Assembly (NCBI RefSeq): GCF_021560035.1
Contig: NZ_CP074373.1
Span: forward strand, 3,716,001 to 3,780,000
Direction: 5' to 3'
Origin: Virgibacillus sp. NKC19-16
Lineage (GTDB): Bacteria; Bacillota; Bacilli; Bacillales; Amphibacillaceae
DNA length: 64,000 nucleotides
The notes under the pieces were generated by a model. It searched no databases and had not been told where the DNA came from. It saw only the letters and a program-made list of their open reading frames with translations. Positions 63,983-64,000 of this stretch are shown here, piece after piece; position 1 is the first letter of the stretch; the number at the start of each line of letters is the position of its first letter. The position numbers and the translations under genes are program-made.

Positions 63983-64000
63983 GTGTTAAAAAGTAAGTGG
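63983..64000 (+). CDS. Possible 5' end of a gene cut by the window edge
   Basis: GTG 63983 follows CAGGGAGTGAAG; six codons (MLKSKW) are visible. Too short to identify. Confidence 0.35.

Overview
The window is chromosomal DNA of a low-GC Gram-positive endospore former of the family Bacillaceae. PrkA is nearly collinear with the B. subtilis protein. Ribosome-binding sites are strong AGGAGG types and TTG/GTG starts are used. The gene set (mqo, HelD, LiaF-like, UMF1 transporter, AbgT, many SDRs) and several acidic surface proteins suggest a halotolerant genus such as Oceanobacillus, Virgibacillus or Lentibacillus. The genus is an inference; no rRNA, tRNA or CRISPR array is visible.

Layout. 0-6 kb: prkA, then serC-serA behind one promoter and a leader that holds a ZTP aptamer followed by a glycine aptamer, then a UMF1-family transporter. 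6-11 kb: small metal-binding, membrane, phospholipase-like and C45 acyltransferase genes, with 21-bp tandem-repeat arrays on both sides of the last. 11-13.7 kb: a four-gene operon of three secreted helical proteins plus a type I signal peptidase, with two SinR-type boxes in its leader. 13.7-29 kb: housekeeping and accessory genes (UDG-like protein, DoxX, an XRE-metallopeptidase pair, AbgT, an HprK homologue, a predicted GTPase, SfsA, LiaF-like, Mqo, a PQQ-type sugar dehydrogenase). 30-39 kb: a defence-like island with a decayed helicase, a type IIG restriction-modification enzyme, a large HEPN-motif protein, a membrane protein and a broken, rearranged rlmH copy. 39-48 kb: codBA under a PyrR-type attenuator, an Ltp-repeat lipoprotein, a cell-wall-anchored GDSL-like protein, a gbsR remnant, lspA and helD, with copies of a palindromic repeat. 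48-51.8 kb: a ParB-like protein and Dam-type methylase directly downstream of intact rlmH. 52-64 kb: five intact SDR genes plus an SDR remnant, with PBP4, TraB-like, GNAT and PrpF genes.

Main points. (1) The serCA leader couples one-carbon/purine status (ZTP) and glycine to serine synthesis through two aptamers in series; serC itself carries a 1-nt frameshift in a G tract. (2) The secreted coiled-coil/signal-peptidase operon has the logic of a biofilm-matrix operon without tasA homology. (3) The rlmH 3' end, which is the SCC integration site in staphylococci, appears to be an insertion hotspot: one intact and one broken rlmH, each next to putative defence genes, with no recombinase in the window.

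Many remnants (ahpF, helicase, rlmH, gbsR, mqo, SDR, DUF4188) show ongoing gene decay. Some single-base frameshifts lie in homopolymers and could be sequencing errors.
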